Assembly (NCBI GenBank): GCA_903813345.2
Contig: CAIIXF020000002.1
Location: 26,054,455-26,118,454, forward strand
DNA from: Owenia fusiformis
Taxonomy: Eukaryota; Annelida; Polychaeta; Sabellida; Oweniidae
Reading direction: 5' to 3'
DNA: 64,000 nucleotides
Part shown: piece by piece, positions 35,401 to 46,693 of the stretch
Position numbering within the stretch: the stretch's first letter is position 1
Layout: every line of letters starts with the position of its first letter
Notes under the pieces: generated by a model
What the model was told of the DNA's origin: nothing
The model's database searches: none
The model's input: the letters and a program-made list of their open reading frames with translations, nothing else
Program-made: the position numbers and the translations under genes

Positions 35401-38400
35401 GCCTACTTGCGGAATATGCAATATACCACAGGTCAATATGACATATACAGCAGGTGAAAACGTGATACCGAAAGCCTTGATTTGATTGGTTGCAAGAATA
35501 ATCTCTAAATGTAATGGATTTCCAATATAACTAGTGCTTCGAGTACTAATATATGAATCTTGGATTTATTGAGTAAATTTATTTCGTGAGATTGCTGAGT
35601 GATATTTCATCATTTGTTGATGTATTCAATAGACTATGCACCGTTGATTCAGTAATCATTTCAATAATTCACAAACTTTCACTCTTTCGTCCAATCGATG
35701 CAACTGACAATTGCGTACTTCCGCATCATGTTCTCATTGGTTAGTAAGTATGCCATATACCGAAGGTGAATCTGTCATACACCGCAGGTGAATATGCCAC
35801 ATTCGTTGCGGAATATGACATATATTTGTATCGTGTTTACCGCGTAACACATATTTTACTATTCATGATTTATAAACTAACTTTTACTCCAGAATATACG
35901 ACCCCAAGATACTGCAATATCCTGAAGACTAGCTTGACACTCCATTTTCATTTGCCAGTGTTTCGCAATTAATTATCTTCTGTTTTAGACTGAAAAGGAA
36001 GTGGAAGGACCAAAAGAGAATTTTATACACATATTTAGATATAAATTCATGCGACGCAACGCACTAATTGTATTTTATGATTGGTAAGTATGCTTTAAGA
36101 ATACCCCTATAGTGAGATGTTCCATCGGAAAACATAAATACTTTACATGGGTCTAGAATAAAAATCGTGCATAATGTCGACTTGTGTAAACAAACGTCTT
36201 CTTATTCATCTTGGCTTTAGACCCCATAGATAGATAGATTACTAAATATGACTGGTATTATGTATTCGTTTTAAAGGTTTGTTGTTAGTTTGGTATTCTA
36301 TGGGTTGTCATTTGGGTCTGCAAGTCTTCCAGGAGGACTATACTTCAATGTCGCTCTTTCTGGTTTGGTCGAACTACCTGGCGCCATCTATTGTTGGGTG
36401 TTTATGGACAGATTAGGCAGACGATTTACGTTGTCATGTGCTATGTTGATAACCGGATGTTGTTGCATAGGAACGATATTCATAGGATCAAATACAGGTA
36501 AACATTCAGTAAATACAGGGTGTCCCAGATGTCATGAGAACATTTTGAGGGAGATATAAGGCATGGGTAATTTTTTGTCAATTTTGGAATTTCTATATGG
36601 AAAACGCAAGTGTAGTTTTTGGGATTATAGGGATTAGTGTCTAGTAACGGTGATTAGATAATACGTTTGTTGTTTCGAAAATAAGATATCTAAAAATGAA
36701 TCATTTTAATTCACATTTTGAAAAGTACATACACAGATTGGCACAAGCGAATTTTAGATTGTACTTGTGTACATACCAACACTGCGTCGGACCATATTTG
36801 AAAACGGGGTTGCGATCTTGCGAAAAATATAGATGGAGCAGGTTTACTGATTGTGTTTTTTTGTAAAAACAGCATTTTGCTTCAAAACTTCAGTGGAGTA
36901 TGCGTTTGCACTTAACGCACCCCTTCTGACGACCATGAAACATTGTACGATGGCACCGAATGATAGTTTACATTAAAAAACGTTTTTGAATGTTCATCAC
37001 AATGATAAATATGCTTTATTTGTGAATTTAATGTTATTTGTAGAATATTGGTGGATATCCGCAATTCTGTCCAACATAGGAAAAGCGTTCGTGTCAGCTG
37101 GATTCATTTTGGTGTATCAGTATTCCGCGGAGTTATTCCCGACGCTGGTGAGAAATTCGGCGGTTGGCTTCAGCTCTATGTGCGCAAGGATTGGTGGAGT
37201 CATTACGCCCTTTATCAACTTTATGGTAGGCCTTATTCACTGTATACTTTCTTATGTAATCTGTTTTTTGTCTATCACAATTGCAAACAAGTTGGCGTTC
37301 GTATAAAATCTGAAATTGGGGAATGCATTAGACGTGTATAGTTTTGATTCAAGAGTGAAAACAACTCCTTTTTGTTTGTATAGGTGGCATTGATAGCATC
37401 TATTTTACTTCGTTTAATCCACACAGTTGCTCAGATTCATGGAATATTTCTAAGATTGATATAACATATTTTAATTTAGTCATAAATCTTGATGAAGGGA
37501 GCTGTGTTCTAATTTCATTTTCGAAGACTTGTCTTGAAAAAAAGCTTACTTCATGAATAAGGAAATAAATGTCGCATCTTACAAAATGCTTTGTTCGTCA
37601 GAAATGAATCCACCAAAATCCTTCAGAGAGCTAGATTTTAAATAATCACATACCATGCACAGTGAACACAGGGCTAAGATATATGAAAATGATTAATACT
37701 ATTACACCCTATCTATAGGTATGGCAACCGACAGTCCCCATTTTATCCCATGTTAAAGCTTAAGTTTGAATCTTTAAGAAAAAGTGATTGTCCAGTTGAT
37801 CTTTTTTGTAATTATTATAAATGCAATATGGACATTCATCATCATTTCACTCGACAAGTGAATGATCTCCATATCTCCAAATTTAACACTAACTATGGAA
37901 AGAAGAGTATTTTAGTTCAAGGTGGCCTTATATGGAATGAAACACCCTCTGATATCAAAACCTCAAAAAGCATCCCTATTCTCAAAAAGTCATTTAAAGA
38001 TTATTACTGCAATCTATACTTGGAGGTGTAGTTCCTTGAACTACTGTACAATCTCATCAGATGTTATCATGTTATACTATTTAATAATGTAATATTGAAA
38101 TTTGTACTATTTCTTTACACATTTTTATTGCTTGCACCTGTTATTGTAGAAGAGACCTTTAATCATTTCCATTAAATCAGTTTATTTTCTCAATTATGTA
38201 CAATATCATACTTTACACAATTACATGTACACTTCTCATAATATTTCACAAATCATTGTAAATACCATTATGTGGCACCTAATACTCCCTCTTGGGGGTC
38301 ATAGCCACTACAACCTGTAAATATGTTACATTGATTTTAATAAAAAAAAAAAAAAATTGAATACTGTAGTTACAATGACTTCGTTATGTTCAAATATTGA

Positions 38401-39073
38401 AGTTGTGAAAATCACAAAACATAGCCATGCTTTAAAAGCTTATTTCATTGCACAGGGCTATTTGCATCCCGCTGTCCCTGCTGGCACATTTGGAGGACTA
38501 GCTCTTATTGCGGGCTTACTGACGATTATTCTACCCGAAACACTCAACAGACCACTGCCAGAGTCCCTGGATGAAGGGGAACAATTAAACAGGTAAATAC
38601 CAGGGACTGATCTGAAAACTAACAAGGGGCACATTTCAAACCTGAAAAAAATTCTGGGCCCGTAAAACCCTTAAATTGGGCCCAAATTTTGAAAATTTAA
38701 GCCCCACCTTCTTGATTATTTGGCCAAAATCATAGGGCCCTAAAATAGATAGTACTTGGGTTTAAACCCCATGTACCTCACATTTGAATTTGATGTAGAC
38801 ACACATGAATAGACCATAGGGGTCGTTATATTTAATGCGAGGGATGGATTATGAATTTTATTCTAAGGGAAAATATTATCAATCTATCCCTGTTTATTTC
38901 CAAGGGAAACATGTTATTATGGAATATTGTTTGATAATTCCAGGGTGTGGAAAATGTACAAGCCTGTACCTACCAGCGAGCAAGAGGCCGACGACAATAA
39001 TGACGATGATGAGCTATACAAAAGAAAGATGGCATCGTTAAACAACGACACCAATAGCACTTCTACGATTTAA
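29449..39073 (+). CDS. SLC22-family organic ion transporter (12 exons, 552 aa)
   Basis: Exons: 29449-29591, 30495-30605, 31707-31797, 33220-33323, 33795-33949, 34452-34620, 34884-35004, 35989-36083, 36277-36497, 37044-37225, 38456-38592, 38944-39073. All are GT-AG with matching phases. The N-terminus MKFDKILPYLGEFGLYQ and a Cys-containing extracellular loop (about 48-115, with NGT, NSS and NKS sequons) are family hallmarks. The MFS motif GELSDKFGRRK is at 145-155, 'WLIPESARWLL' follows TM6, 'MDRLGRRF' marks the second half and 'ELFPTLVRNSAVG' precedes TM11. The length is normal for SLC22. The acidic C-tail (EADDNNDDDE) is short. It is a plasma-membrane carrier for organic cations, anions or zwitterions. 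The substrate cannot be read from the sequence, so no gene symbol is given. Confidence 0.93.
30918..31175. mobile_element. small MITE in SLC22 intron 2
   Basis: The word 'aactcgatactccgttgcc' (to about 30961) is inverted at about 31127-31146, and the arms extend outward to 'aaggaggg.tgg' and 'aatcctcctt'. It is about 255 bp long with no coding potential. Confidence 0.55.
31281..31682. mobile_element. TIR repeat, family A copy 2
   Basis: This is the diverged copy of the element at 13141-13572. The ends actagatgcgagtcg and tatttgcatctaggt remain recognisable, as do internal blocks such as 'ggtgaaactggtaactacct'. Its right end is 24 bp upstream of SLC22 exon 3. Confidence 0.7.
31839..32831. mobile_element. 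mariner-like element with inverted-duplicated transposase 3' ends
   Basis: The ends agggtgtctcaaaaaa are inverted at 32820-32831, and arms of about 370 bp match across 31841-32205 and 32455-32829. The right arm encodes on the plus strand (about 32461-32637) the C-terminal part of a mariner/IS630-type transposase (GYLKDCFNAYSKQ ... IPPEL). The left arm encodes the same segment on the minus strand, broken by stops, preceded by a 'PYSPYLT' trace of the SPDLTPLDFF motif. It is a dead foldback derivative in SLC22 intron 3, starting 41 bp after the exon 3 donor. Confidence 0.72.
33440..33725. repeat. degenerate tandem repeat in SLC22 intron 4
   Basis: About six imperfect units of roughly 45 bp, each with 'gagagctctagctcgcataagc' type sequence followed by 'tagcatt'. 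Divergence between units is high, so the array is old. Confidence 0.6.
34287..34407 (+). pseudogene. decoy copy of SLC22 exon 6 start (121-bp tandem duplication)
   Basis: Positions 34287-34407 and 34408-34528 are direct tandem copies, nearly identical. Each contains the last intron bases, an acceptor (gatattttag) and the first 77 exon bases encoding GMEFVGPKGQVGAG. In the first copy the frame meets TGA at 34405-34407 immediately at the duplication border. In the second copy the frame continues through the rest of exon 6. Use of the first acceptor (34330) would therefore truncate the carrier within its middle third. Confidence 0.85.
35205..35865. repeat. palindromic repeat region in SLC22 intron 7
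   Basis: Variants of 'ccgcaggtgaatatg.catat' recur in both orientations at 35275-35460 and 35745-35825. An outer pair around 'gttacgggtgaatat' and 'ccgcgtaacac' is inverted, so the block may be a decayed TIR element with a repetitive sub-terminal region. Confidence 0.45.
37700..38356 (+). mobile_element. LINE 3' fragment with poly(A), SLC22 intron 10
   Basis: The open frame to 38029 (in frame from about 37702) encodes a peptide typical of the end of LINE reverse-transcriptase proteins: 'LRKSDCPVDLF', then 'HHHFTRQVNDLHISKF' and 'NYGKKSILVQGGLIWNETP'. About 320 bp of 3' UTR follow, ending in AATAAA-like sequence and a run of about 15 A (38341-38356). This is a heavily 5'-truncated insertion, unrelated in sequence to the LINE at 14.6-17.4 kb. 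Confidence 0.68.
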
Positions 39074-39376
39074 TTAACTGATACGTCTTAATTAATATCA
39101 AACATACATGACATCTCATGAATTTGGTAACATATCATGAAGTAATAATACAATAATGTTATTGATAACATTATAAAACCACACACGGAACTACATCAAG
39201 AGAATACATGCGAATGTGAATTTCGTCAAAGCAATACACAGTGTCTGATTCGATTTAACCTTGAAAGCATGCCCGATATTGATATAATAGAATGACGATG
39301 ATGAAATGACGATAAGAAAAGGACAGATCAACACAAATTGTCTTAGTAAAGTAGTTTGTAAGCGTATTTTTACTCA

Positions 39377-39382
39377 AATAAA
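39377..39382 (+). promoter_or_regulatory. candidate poly(A) signal of the SLC22 gene
   Basis: AATAAA lies about 300 bp after the stop codon at 39073, the first such hexamer downstream. Confidence 0.5.
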
Positions 39383-40010
39383 ACCGTATATATTGTCGTA
39401 TTTGTTTCACTAAGTTATCAACGTGTCATCGTGGATATAAATATATAAATAATTTTTAATTTTGTATAGATGTGGCAAGAATGACGATCGGTTCGAAATT
39501 ACATGTATCCAGAGATAAACCTGTTGCATAGACATGTTTTTAATGAGACAATGGAGACTTTAAAGATTTATGTTCTTTGGGAGAAATATTCTGTTCACAT
39601 TTTGAACTTTTTGCAAACTTAGGCTTACCGTATACTTACATACCTAATGGTTTTCCAAGTAAGCTTTTCGCGCCATCTATTTCCAGTTCACAAGTTACAT
39701 TAACCCACAAAATGGGAGTTAAATGTCGCTATTTTATTTTTCAAATGTTGCTTGTGGTGAATCATAAACCCTCAATATGAATGTAATTTATTATGAACGC
39801 ATTGCAGACATATATACAAATATATATGACAAAATCATTTAAAACATGAATGGTGTGTCATTAGCCAAGGCCATGCAGGTGATAGTTTAAAGCGAAATCA
39901 ATATACTTTGTTTTATCAAAAATAAGGCGTCATGTTCATGCATGTAATATATTATGACCTTGGAAAAAGTAATACCCTGAAATAAGAATCGAAGATAATT
40001 ATGACGATAC
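39383..40010. other. no gene recognised
   Basis: Sequence between the end of the SLC22 gene and the first minisatellite. No conserved frame or RNA gene is visible. Confidence 0.4.
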
Positions 40011-40706
40011 TGGTCATTGGTTGAAACCTCTTGAATACTCGGACGGACAACACGTGTCAATGGTTGAAACCCCTTGAATACTCAGAGTGAAGAACAAGAC
40101 AGGTCAATGATTGAAACCCCTTAAATACTCAGACGGACAACACTTGTCAATGGTTGAAACCCCTTGAATACTCAGAGTGAAGAACAAGACAGGTCAATGA
40201 TTGAAACCCCTTAAATACTCAGACGGACAACACTTGTCAATGGTTGAAACCCCTTGAATACTCAGAGTGAAGAACAAGACAGGTCAATGATTGAAACCCC
40301 TTAAATACTCAGACGGACAACACTTGTCAATGGTTGAAACCCCTTGAATACTCAGAGTGAAGAACAAGACAGGTCAATGATTGAAACCCCTTAAATACTC
40401 AGACGGACAACACTTGTCAATGGTTGAAACCCCTTCAATACTCAGAGTGAAAAACAAGACAGGTCAATGATTGAAACCCCTTAAATACTCAGACGGACAA
40501 CACTTGTCAATGGTTGAAACCCCTTGAATACTCAGAGTGAAGAACGAGACAGGTCAATGATTGAAACCCCTTAAATACTCAGACGGACAACACTTGTCAA
40601 TGGTTGAAACCCTTCAATATTCAGAGTGAAAAACAAGACAGGTCAATGATTGAAATCCCTTGAATACTCAGAAGGACAGCACTTGTCAATGGTTGAAACC
40701 CCTTGG
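40011..40706. repeat. 90-bp minisatellite built of two ~45-bp half-units
   Basis: About 7.5 copies repeat every 90 bp. Each copy holds two related halves sharing 'ttgaaaccccttgaatactc'. One half ends in 'gacggacaacacttgtcaat' and the other in 'gagtgaagaacaagacaggt'. Central copies are almost identical, which suggests recent expansion of a dimer (a simple higher-order repeat). Edge copies are more diverged. Confidence 0.9.
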
Positions 40707-41356
40707 AGTGATGTGCATACCAGTCACAGAAAATTTCATTTTTGACTATTTGTTCAATTTACAAAAAAATGTGTATTTTAAAAAATAACTACAACTATTT
40801 TTCAATGTAAAGTAATTTTACCAAAAAACATTGTATATTTAGAGATAAAACAATGGGAAAAGCAAGCAAAAATGAAAAGTGCTCTTGCATTCAACTTTAC
40901 TGACTGCCATGGACAACGGAGTAGAAGACTTTGCGTAAACCTTAAATGCACTAAATTTTGATTGAGATATTAATTATATTTAAAGAAAATAATATGTAAA
41001 TTTTAATGTATTCGACGCCCGATTTCAGGCAATTCTTACTCATTGCCGACTATCCATCACTTTGACTTTAATAACAAGATTAATTCATTCCTGGGTCATT
41101 TCACGAATTTTGACGATTTTCAAATTTTCGAGAAACAAATCCAAATCCAGTGAAACAAAAACCGTCAGAATCCTGGATGTGGTCATCGAAGGAGAGGTTT
41201 TCGCGAATTTGGATATTTTGGTAAAACAAAAACGTCAGGCTACAAAGGTTCAATGAATGTTCCCATTTGCCGCATTGCGCCTAATTGATAGCAATTGATC
41301 ATGATATGGAAAACTGTAGATGTTACCCATTGATCTTGAAAACACAGGTTTATAAA

Positions 41357-42055
41357 TCATGAAAACACTAACTCCATGGATGTAAACACAATCTCATGAA
41401 TAATATAAACACAGTCCCGTGGATATGTAAACACAATCTCATGAATAATGAAAAGACAGCCCCATGGATATGTAAACACAATCTCATAAATAATGTAAAC
41501 ACAGCCACATGGATATTTAAATACAATCTCATGAATGATGTAAACACAGCCATATCGATATGTAAACACAATCTCATGTATGATGTAAACACAGCCCCAT
41601 GGATATTTAAACACAATCTCATGAATGATGTAAACACAGCCATATCGATATGTAAACACAATCTCATGAATGATGTAAACACAGCCCCATGGATATGTAA
41701 ACACAATCTCATGAATAATGTAAACACAGCCCCATGGATATGTAAACACAATCTCATGAATGATGTAAACACAGCCACATGGATATGTAAACACAATCTC
41801 ATGATCATCTATAATGTAAACATAGCCATATGGATATGTAAACACAATCTCATGAATAATGAAAAGACAGCCCCATGGATATGTAAACACAATCTCATGA
41901 ATAATGTAAACACAGCCTCATGGATATTTAAACACAATCTCATGAATGATGTAAACACAGCCATACCGATATGTAAACACAATCTCATGTATAATGTAAA
42001 CACAGCTCCATGGATATGTAAACACAATCTCATGAATGATGTTGAATAACACTGC
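41357..42055. repeat. 45-bp minisatellite with open frames on both strands
   Basis: About fifteen tandem copies of a 45-bp unit, with core words gatatgtaaacacaatctca and gatgtaaacacagcc. Because 45 is divisible by three and the unit lacks stops in several frames, a 217-residue frame on the plus strand and 177- and 146-residue frames on the minus strand run through it. They encode 15-residue repeats (for example NTAPWICKHNL on plus). I read these as by-products: there is no splice or family support. Confidence 0.9.
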
Positions 42056-45000
42056 TACATGGATCTTTCAACCAATTCTCATGGACATTTTTTCGTTTCT
42101 CTCAAAACGTTCACGGACGGATTTACAGTAAAAAATGAAAATTGAAATACTCGATTTGACCTTGACCTTGATTGAACCTTGTACTTCTCCTTGATGGAAG
42201 TCGGACAAATTGTTTGGGGATACATTTATGAGGCGCAAACGGATAGGCCTACCCAACTAATGCTTAAATAATGTATATGACGAATGAATGAAATCAAAAA
42301 ATCTAAAACATATTTTCTACAGAAAAACAAAGCAAAAGTCCATGATCCATTGCATAGAAATTTAAGTTACATATCTTTATTCAATTACATATACACTAGA
42401 TATATTGTTCCTACTCAGTACTCTAATATGCATTCTCTGAGTAAATACATTTATTGCAATGTCGAGTAAAATGATAAGCCTATAGCTGAATCAGACAAAT
42501 CAGATAAAATGATCAGCCTAAACTGAACCAGAGAAATCTGTTATTTATAAAAACAGTAGGCTTTTCCATTGAGTTAATTAAATGATGGCTATATGCCATT
42601 ACTATGTCAATGCAACTACATCTTAACTAGAGCCATTGAATATTACTTTTTGATGAAACATATGTAATATGCATTAATTGAATTCTCCTACATATGATTT
42701 TTTTGTAGATATTAATTTTAATTACCCAGTCCATTGTTTAGAAACATTAGGCTTATTTCGCGCTATTGTCGGGAGCATTTAAATCTGGGTTTTTACTTGT
42801 TAACGAATTGACCCGAGGCAGAAATGCGAAACTCAATCATTACCCCCATATGCTACATTTGTCACCCAGATTTTTTACTTTTGTAACATTCTGGGGACCA
42901 TATCAACATTTACTATTTAAAGTAGTTTCGCACTTTCAAAAAGAGAAGAATAGGGCAATGTTATTTCAATTATAACACAAAAACATTTGATTTTCAACTA
43001 TGTATTCTACCATTCCTTGTAAATGGCAAAGAAATGTGTATTGTTCGTAATTGTATACGTAACCATAGAAAATACATACATTTTCACCACACAGATTCAC
43101 CTCCATCTTGTCCTAAAGATTAATGATTATATAAAGTTGTATAATCAGGATTTTGCGCATTCATTGCGTAATATTATATTATGGTTACGTAATCGTTTCT
43201 TTTGGATACAATTACGCAAGCTCTTCATCGATAGATAGCCGCCTCCCCATGCCAAAAGTTTTGTTAAATATTTTATATCATAAAATCTATAGAAACTACA
43301 TGTTCTTTGAATATTACAATGCTTATTGAATGCAATACGATGCAATTTTGTAACACAAGATAGATAAATTGTAATTTAATTAATATGTATTAATTTGCTC
43401 TCCAAATTAAAGGAAATAAAGAATCATATTATATCATATCAACCCAAAGCAGCCAAAATACATCAATACAACATTGATGCAACGAATGCGGAAATATTTT
43501 TGCGTCGGCAACCTGAATTTGTGGATATATCAATGCATGCTATATGATAAGTACATTAGTGCAATGACTGTCTGATTGTAAAATTCATGATGCTAATAAC
43601 GAATTCTTCTCTACATAGAAAAGGAAATATCAGTTAGCATATAAAATCAGAATACGATTTAATAACTTATCAGGGAGTAAATGACAAATCACTCCCTATT
43701 CTAATCTAAATCAAACCGCAATGAAATGTTTTATGTTGGGGCGCGAAATGTTGACAGGGCCCCATAGCGCCAGTTATGTTGGTCCATGGAAGCTATCTAA
43801 CCGATAACCCGATTCTGTTCATAATGATTATTTGATTTATCTAATTCCGTTGTGTTTGCTAAAATCATTTGTTTATACTACCTGCGGTAGAAGTAAATGC
43901 ACAGTATGTCATACATTACGTAAAAATAAGCCAACACATTTTTGATACTTTTGCTCATGAGATATCAAATTGTTGCTTTGGACTTTCGCAAAAGCACGTA
44001 CTATAGAGACAATTATGCAAGCTATATTTATTGAACAATGTATTATTTACCATCCATAAGATTTAGGAAAGAGATATGTGTAAATGGAATGTACATTTAC
44101 CTTACCACATTCAGGTTGTTCAACCCGATGAGGATATTGTGCCCTTTTAATTTTTGTCGAATTTTCAAAGCTCGATAGCCAAAATGCATTCTGTCTAGCA
44201 AAATGCATTTTACTGTTTTGTCTTTAAAAATAGAAGATTAAATATGCATTGTGGTTTGTACCATTTCTATATTTATCTTGCAATCGTTTTATGGCATAAT
44301 AATGTATATGCTGGTCGTTATATTTGGCTCTAAGTGAGCTGTGATACGGGCGTTTAAACTGAATATATCTGAATATATCTTTCTTGTTTTCTAACAATGT
44401 TATGCTGTGCAGCACATATAATATTCATTTTATAACTGTAAACTAAAAATATCTTTGTATAAGTACTAAATAATGTTCAGATACACCGCAATGTTGATTG
44501 TTCAAGAATGTTTATTTAATGAGCAATTGTATTTATTGGACAGATGTTGGCCCGCTTTTCTGAACTCAAAATAAAAAAAGAATAAAAAACAATAGTTTAA
44601 AAACTTATTTTCAGTAATGTTCAGACTACCCTTACCCTTGACAAACATCACAGTAGTAATAGATATTATATAATTTTGAATCGATCTGGGCTGCTTTTTT
44701 AAAGTTTTAATTTGGAAGTATGAAGCGCTTTGTATTATCATCGATGTAGAGCAGACTAATTAATAAAGCTGAACCACTTTGAATGTAGTTTCACAGATTT
44801 TTACGAAAAAGACCACCAGTATTACTTTTTGTAAGGTTTTGAAACATTGCATGCATGCAGTATGTTCAAGGTTTATCCATTAATTATGACTTTTAACTTA
44901 TTAAATAACGCTATGATGTCTTAATGTGTCCAATTACGTACTGCTGCGATCTGCATTAAAAAGTGTCAAAATCGCCAGAGAAACTATGTAATCAGAAACT

Positions 45001-46653
45001 GAGAAAAATATTTCTCCAACTGAGTTTCTGATCTTTCGAAATATGTGAAAATTAAATTTAATATTAGCATAAGAGTTTTGAGTTGAAATAGAAGACTTAA
45101 TTCTAATTTGTCCGTGACTATACACGTGCGAGTTCCCTATAACATTTGCCAGGCTGAGAGTCCCGGAGAGCTTCAACCGAACTTCTTGCGTCGATTGGTA
45201 ATTTGACCATAACGAAGGTGCAAACTTTACCTAACTACGATAGTGCCTACAATTACTGCATTATCAGGCTGTCATTGAGCTGATATGAATTTGACCCAGG
45301 CCTTAGAATTAGATTAGAGAATGGGCTTTAAAATGGACATCCGCACGTGCCTTGAATTCTGTTGCATCTTGGGGGTTCTATGCGCCAATCTGCTCTCATA
45401 AAGATCAGTGCGTATATTTTACATTGAGACTTGAACAGTAAAATGGGTAATGTGACGTTATAATTTGAATCTACATGTATCTTTGTCTTAATAGCAGCAT
45501 TATGTTTCATATAGGGGAACTGGGGGCAAAATGAAAAAATTTCGGAATATCAATGGGCCCACAATAAAATGACAGTGGGTTAGACACAGAGATGTATTGG
45601 ATACATCACGAGGTATTATGTATATCACGAAGGGGCGACATGTTGATATCAACCGAGGGATTGTAGTACACATGGGATCATATCATTTTTCTCAAGGCAC
45701 ATATTATGCGAACACATTGATGAACTAAATCGTCGCATTCCGTCACTCATTGGTGACACAGCAGATATTTTCATTTGTACTATTTCTAAATTGTAAATGT
45801 ACTTATTTCTAGGCTTAAAATAGATATCGTTTTAGAAAGGTCATTGATTGGTTGCCTTTTTATGGTCGATCATGAATTTAAAATGGTTTCGAGACCATCT
45901 TGATTTTCACACATGTGTTACTCGATAACTCTTGTCATAGCCTTTGCGTGACATTGGTATTCTCGTTTGGGTAATCCGGGTGGGGAAGTACGAACAGTGA
46001 GGTATGTGCAATTCAGGAAGGGGTAAAACGAACAGATTTGAGAGGATCCTCTTGGGCCAAAAGGAATAGGGTTCGACACAACTGTTGTCAATAGTGGCAG
46101 AGCTAACTGAACGCTGGGGTCAATTTAAACAGGCGAGATAAATCTCAATGACAACATGGCTACCTTAAAGGTGAGACTAACAGTATAGAGCACGAGGCAA
46201 AATACAATTATTAAGTGCGCAAGTTGTACATTACAGAGGTCTTGCACAGAAAACTGAAACATTTGCGTGAACATCATGCGCGCACGCGCGCACGGCGACG
46301 CGCATGGACTATTAGATGTTTCATTTTCTTGCTCTGTTTTGAAACACTTTTAAGTATTTTCCATTTGGTACGTGCGGATACCAGGCCCGTAGCTATGGGG
46401 GGGGGGGGGAGCTGGGGCAGCAAAAGCTCCCTCCTTGGCCAGATATATTCTTTCAAAATCATGCAGTGTTTCACCATTCTGAGCACTTTTCTGTCAAAAA
46501 ACTCCCCCATGGCAAAAGCTCACCCTCGGTAAATCGAGGCCTTGGAACATTACGCATAACATATCGTGCAGGGGCATTTATACTACGTGCATAGAAATAT
46601 CATGTGGATAACATATCAAGTGAAACATTTCAAGTGAATGAATTTTTTTTGAA

Positions 46654-46693
<40 letters not shown>

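Noticed and set aside
36515-37040. Complete mariner element in SLC22 intron 9
   Set aside because: Only one end (cagggtgtcccag) is present. No inverted partner was found before exon 10.
40011-40706. CRISPR-like array
   Set aside because: The spacers are not unique: the whole 90-bp unit repeats, the host is eukaryotic, and there are no cas genes.
41357-42055. Long overlapping ORFs (217, 177, 146 residues) as repeat-protein genes
   Set aside because: They follow from a 45-bp tandem unit without stops. There is no family match or splice context, and frames are open on both strands at once.
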